This document shows, in pieces, positions 60,855 to 64,000 of a stretch of DNA of 64,000 nucleotides. The notes beneath the pieces were generated by a model, which worked only from the letters and a program-made list of their open reading frames with translations, made no database searches and was not told the DNA's origin. A program made the position numbers and the translations under genes. How positions within the stretch are numbered: the stretch's first letter is position 1; every line of letters starts with the position of its first letter. This stretch comes from Luteibacter flocculans (GTDB lineage Bacteria > Pseudomonadota > Gammaproteobacteria > Xanthomonadales > Rhodanobacteraceae), in contig NZ_CP063231.1 of assembly GCF_023612255.1 (NCBI RefSeq), forward strand, positions 2,152,001 to 2,216,000, written 5' to 3'.

Positions 60855-62984
60855 TTGAGCGCTCTGCGTTTTGCGTTGTCGTGTCTGATTGGGTTGTGGC
60901 TGCTCCACTTTGCATTGCCGGTCCGGGCCGAAGTCATGGTCGCCCGATGGAACTGTGTGGTTGTGGGCGATGAGTACAGCAACGCCGGCTACACCGACTG
61001 TCAGCCGGTCTATGTCAATGATGGCCAAGGTGGTCACTTGGGCGGCGGACCGGGTTGGCTAGGCGGTGGCGGCGGCGGTGGGGGCTCGGGCGTGATCTCG
61101 CTCAACCCAGGCGACAAGACAATCGGGACGCGAGATCCCGCCGTCAAAAACGATTGCAACCGCGTGGGTGATCCGGTGATCCCGTCCACGGGCAACCGCA
61201 TCGAGCCCGAAACGGACTTTGCCGCAGCAGGCGAGATGGGGTTGTCACTCACCCGAACCTATGACTTGTACTGGAACGGCATTGGCATCTTCGGCCGGCG
61301 TTGGATCAGCAACTTCGACTACAAGTTGCTGTACACCACGAGTGATCCGTCCTCGTCATGCTACCCGCAGCCGTTGAGCACGCCGTGCGATCCGGCCAAC
61401 AAGCCCATCTGGGCTCAGCGTCCCGACGGCCGTCTTATCAAGTTCAACTACTCGACCAGCCCCACGCCCGGGTGGTACGAGGACAAGCCGAGCCCAGTGG
61501 CCAAGATCATCAAGACCGGCTCGACCTACACGCTCTACAGCGAAGATCAAACGGTTGAGGTGTACGACACCACCGGCTTCCCGCTGACCATCATGAACCA
61601 GCAGAACGTGGGGCTGACCTTCACGTTCGATAACTACCACTACTTGACCCGCGTGACACAAAGCTCGGGCCGGCACGTCGACTTCACCTGGAATCAAGGT
61701 CGGCTGACTCAAATCACCGATCCGGCTGGGAACGTATACCAGTACAGCTTTGTGAGCGTACTTACTCCGATCACCCAGTTCGGCTCGGTGCAGCCACCGG
61801 GAACGAGTGGGTGGAATGTTTACGCAACCATGCTCTCGAGCGTGGTTGCACCGGCCACCGCGGGCGGATCACCTGCGACGACGGTGACCTACCAGTATGA
61901 AAGTACAACGTACGTCACGGCGCTGACGGGACGCACGATCAATGGATCCCGCTACGCGACGTTCCAGTATGACGGCAACGGTCGCTCGTCGGATACTCAG
62001 ATCGCCAACGGGGCCGGGCACTACCACTTTGACTATGCCGTGGACGGCAACGGTGCCGTGACGGGCGCGACAGTGATCAATCCACTGGGCAAGTCCGAGG
62101 TATATGCATTCGACGCAGCAGGAAACCAAACCAGCTTGACCGGGCTGGCATCGGCGCATTGTCCGGCCGCGGCCAAGGCGGCAAGTTTCGATAGTCATGG
62201 GTATCCGCAAGGATCAACGGACTTCAATGGCAACACGACCCTCTACACCTATGCAGCCAACGGGCAGTTGCAGCAGCAAGTCGAGGGCTACGGTAAGGCC
62301 GAGGCGCGCACGACGGATTACGCGTGGGACGGACTCAATCGTGCAACTCGGGTAACCATCGAGGGCGACCACGAAACCACCTACGCGTACGACGGTAACA
62401 ATCGCCTCCAAACGGTCACGGTCAAGAACTTGTCGGCAAAGATCGCGGCCAGTGCGGGTGCCACGCGTGTCACAACTTACGCTTACACCACCTGGCCCAA
62501 CGGGCTGGTGGCCAGCGTCACCGTGGACGGTCCGCTGCCGGGCGCCAGCGACGCGATCACGCGGACCTACTCGCAGCAAGGCGATCTGTTGTCGGTCAAG
62601 GACAGCGCCGGGCACACGACGTCGTACGACGGCTTCAATGGACTGGGCCTCCCTGGTTCGGTCACGGGGCCCAATGGCGAAAAGCAGAGCTTCACCTACG
62701 ATGCGCGCGGGCGGGTCATGGTGTTACGGACCTATCGCAATGGCGGTACCCAAGACACGCGGTATGACTACGACGGTTTCGGACGCCTGGCTAGGGTCAC
62801 TCAGCCCGACGGCCAGATCCACGCGTTCCAATACGACGTGGCCGGTCGATTGACGGCCGAGTTCTGGCCCGATGGCAACGGAACATTCGCCGAGACTGCC
62901 TACCAGTACAACGCCATGTCGAAGCCGACGGTGATCACGAAGATGCGCGTGTATGCGCAGCCTGCCCAGGGGACGGTGCAGTGA
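60855..62984 (+). CDS. Rhs/YD-repeat secreted protein
   Basis: About 709 residues, probably from TTG 60855 (GGGGAAAGGGAC ribosome site; a frame from 60807 lacks one). Signal peptide (LSCLIGLWLLHFALPVRA), a Gly-rich linker (LGGGGGGGGSG), a DUF6531-like start (VGDPVIPSTGNRIEPETDF, LSLTRTYDLYW) and then many YD/RHS repeats of the form Y-x-YD-x2-GR-L. It ends at KPTVITKMRV with neither the RHS-associated core motif nor a toxin domain, so it is shorter than WapA/Rhs effectors. The next gene overlaps it by 4 bases. Base composition lower than its neighbours hints at transfer. Confidence 0.82.
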   Translation: MSALRFALSCLIGLWLLHFALPVRAEVMVARWNCVVVGDEYSNAGYTDCQPVYVNDGQGGHLGGGPGWLGGGGGGGGSGVISLNPGDKTIGTRDPAVKNDCNRVGDPVIPSTGNRIEPETDFAAAGEMGLSLTRTYDLYWNGIGIFGRRWISNFDYKLLYTTSDPSSSCYPQPLSTPCDPANKPIWAQRPDGRLIKFNYSTSPTPGWYEDKPSPVAKIIKTGSTYTLYSEDQTVEVYDTTGFPLTIMNQQNVGLTFTFDNYHYLTRVTQSSGRHVDFTWNQGRLTQITDPAGNVYQYSFVSVLTPITQFGSVQPPGTSGWNVYATMLSSVVAPATAGGSPATTVTYQYESTTYVTALTGRTINGSRYATFQYDGNGRSSDTQIANGAGHYHFDYAVDGNGAVTGATVINPLGKSEVYAFDAAGNQTSLTGLASAHCPAAAKAASFDSHGYPQGSTDFNGNTTLYTYAANGQLQQQVEGYGKAEARTTDYAWDGLNRATRVTIEGDHETTYAYDGNNRLQTVTVKNLSAKIAASAGATRVTTYAYTTWPNGLVASVTVDGPLPGASDAITRTYSQQGDLLSVKDSAGHTTSYDGFNGLGLPGSVTGPNGEKQSFTYDARGRVMVLRTYRNGGTQDTRYDYDGFGRLARVTQPDGQIHAFQYDVAGRLTAEFWPDGNGTFAETAYQYNAMSKPTVITKMRVYAQPAQGTVQ

Positions 62985-64000
62985 AGATGATCACGTTCAA
63001 TCACATCCAATCGAAAGCCCGCGGTCGGATGCGCGCGCTCTCATATGTTGCGATGCTTTCGTTCGGCGCCTGGCAATCCGAAACGGCGAATGCAACGTCA
63101 ACGCTGCCGTCAACCGGTTCGCGCGTTACGCTGCCGCAGCCGAACATGCAAAAGTGTGACGATCCGACCGATCCGAATTGCGGGACCAATACCAACCCGC
63201 ACGCACCAACCATCAGCTGGACGTCGGTTGTGCCGGCCAACGGTTACGTGTTGCCCACCGACACTCTGACGTTTGGGGCAACTGCCGCCGACAGAGACAC
63301 CTATGTTGCCAGCATCGATTTCTTCATCGATGACAAGAACAGGGTGACCTTCACGGGCTCGTCGTTTCAGACCACAGTGAGCGGCCTTTCCCCGGGTGCT
63401 CACACTGCCGTTGCGGTGGCGCGGGACAGCCAAGGGCGTACGGGCACTACCGACCACGTCCCGTTCACCGTGCGCACCTCGGTGATAGCTGGAAATATCG
63501 ATGGCGTCTCGTCCGACGGCATCATCAGTGGGTGGGCGTGCTCCACCTACTTGCCGCAGTCCATTCCGGTGGACCTCTACCTGGGTGGACCTTATGGGAC
63601 AGGCACTGGCATTGGCCGCTTCACCGCCAATGTGGCCAGTGAGCCGGCCGTTGCCGCCGCGTGCAACGTGAGCGGCGGCAGTTATCGCTTCTCGATTCCT
63701 CTTACATCGGCGCAGCGAGTCCAGTTCGGCGGCAAGACCATTTACTTGCATGGAATTTCTCCGGTCGGCGCGGCCAACAGCCTGCTGGGAAACTCGGGCA
63801 ATTTCGTTGTCCCCGCGGCGGTTCGGAACGCGCAAGTCGTCAGCCAGACGGTCGCGTCGACCATGCAGGCAGGTGCAAGCCAGACCGTCAATGTGCAGAT
63901 GCGCAACACTGGCGACTACACGTGGTCGGCCGGAACCGGCTTCAAGTTGGGCTCGGTGGGGGAAAACAATGTTTGGGGCATTGGGCGAGTCGCGCTGCCT
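62981..64000 (+). CDS. Secreted Ig-like/NBR1-like domain protein, truncated by window end
   Basis: Frame open from GTG 62981 (or ATG 62987) to the last base, 340 codons visible. A hydrophobic N-terminus (MRALSYVAMLSFGAWQSETANA) acts as signal. Then an Ig-like domain (PTISWTSVVPANGYVLPTD ... SIDFFIDDKNR ... SPGAHTAVAVARDSQGRTG), a second beta domain with cysteines (ISGWACS, VAAACNVSGGSY) and the start of an NBR1-like Ig domain (NVQMRNTGDYTWSAGTGF ... NVWGIGRV). Such modules sit at the front of very large bacterial surface or Rhs-type proteins. It begins inside the rhs stop codon, so the two are cotranslated. Confidence 0.8.
   Translation, partial: MKMITFNHIQSKARGRMRALSYVAMLSFGAWQSETANATSTLPSTGSRVTLPQPNMQKCDDPTDPNCGTNTNPHAPTISWTSVVPANGYVLPTDTLTFGATAADRDTYVASIDFFIDDKNRVTFTGSSFQTTVSGLSPGAHTAVAVARDSQGRTGTTDHVPFTVRTSVIAGNIDGVSSDGIISGWACSTYLPQSIPVDLYLGGPYGTGTGIGRFTANVASEPAVAAACNVSGGSYRFSIPLTSAQRVQFGGKTIYLHGISPVGAANSLLGNSGNFVVPAAVRNAQVVSQTVASTMQAGASQTVNVQMRNTGDYTWSAGTGFKLGSVGENNVWGIGRVALP

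Overview
This is a GC-rich window of a gammaproteobacterial chromosome. The gene content points to the Xanthomonadales, probably Rhodanobacteraceae (Luteibacter/Dyella type), though no rRNA or other marker gene is present to prove it. In favour are three TonB-dependent receptors, a LacI/GH3/MFS sugar locus, NodT-type outer-membrane lipoproteins, M13 peptidases, LytTR two-component pairs and dispersed GTGGGAGC-type palindromic repeats. Genes are closely packed and many neighbours overlap by ATGA. I see no tRNA, rRNA, CRISPR array, insertion sequence or prophage.

Layout. 1-7848: carbohydrate locus with a TonB-dependent receptor (cut by the window edge), a GH3 glycosidase, a LacI regulator and a divergent SLC45-like sugar transporter; two near-identical palindromes mark the receptor and glycosidase promoters. 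7888-13596: tripartite heavy-metal RND efflux operon (adaptor, pump, outer-membrane factor). 14283-16107: a short peptide gene, a hairpin and an asparagine-synthase-like cyclase, together resembling the A and C genes of a lasso-peptide pathway but without the usual B proteins. 16247-25362: DUF488 protein, FeS-type photolyase, a TPR membrane protein, a Tat-exported phospholipase C, a PNGase A-like protein and a cupin regulator with its partner. 25767-38419: two further TonB receptors (one behind a Fur-like box), an M13 peptidase, a quinone-oxidoreductase-like protein with a divergent LysR, a GT39-like membrane protein and a metallo-beta-lactamase-fold protein. 38423-48862: a minus-strand run made of a TetR-controlled HlyD/ABC/outer-membrane exporter, then a borosin-type peptide N-methyltransferase, its probable precursor peptide, and a diguanylate cyclase. 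48993-60231: two LytS/LytTR pairs, small enzymes, an MFS drug exporter, a serine hydrolase and an msrB-msrA operon. 60358-64000: a lower-GC stretch with a possible decayed gene, an Rhs/YD-repeat protein and a secreted Ig-like protein that runs off the end.

The two most interesting systems are both RiPP-like. At 40225-41473 a split borosin pathway (discrete N-methyltransferase plus a precursor with an Asp/Cys-rich tail) sits directly behind an exporter operon. At 14283-16107 a 54-residue peptide obeys lasso-peptide rules (Thr at -2, Gly1, Asp8/Asp9) and is followed by an intergenic hairpin and a PP-loop cyclase, but no RRE or leader-protease gene is visible. All assignments are read from sequence motifs; no database search was possible.
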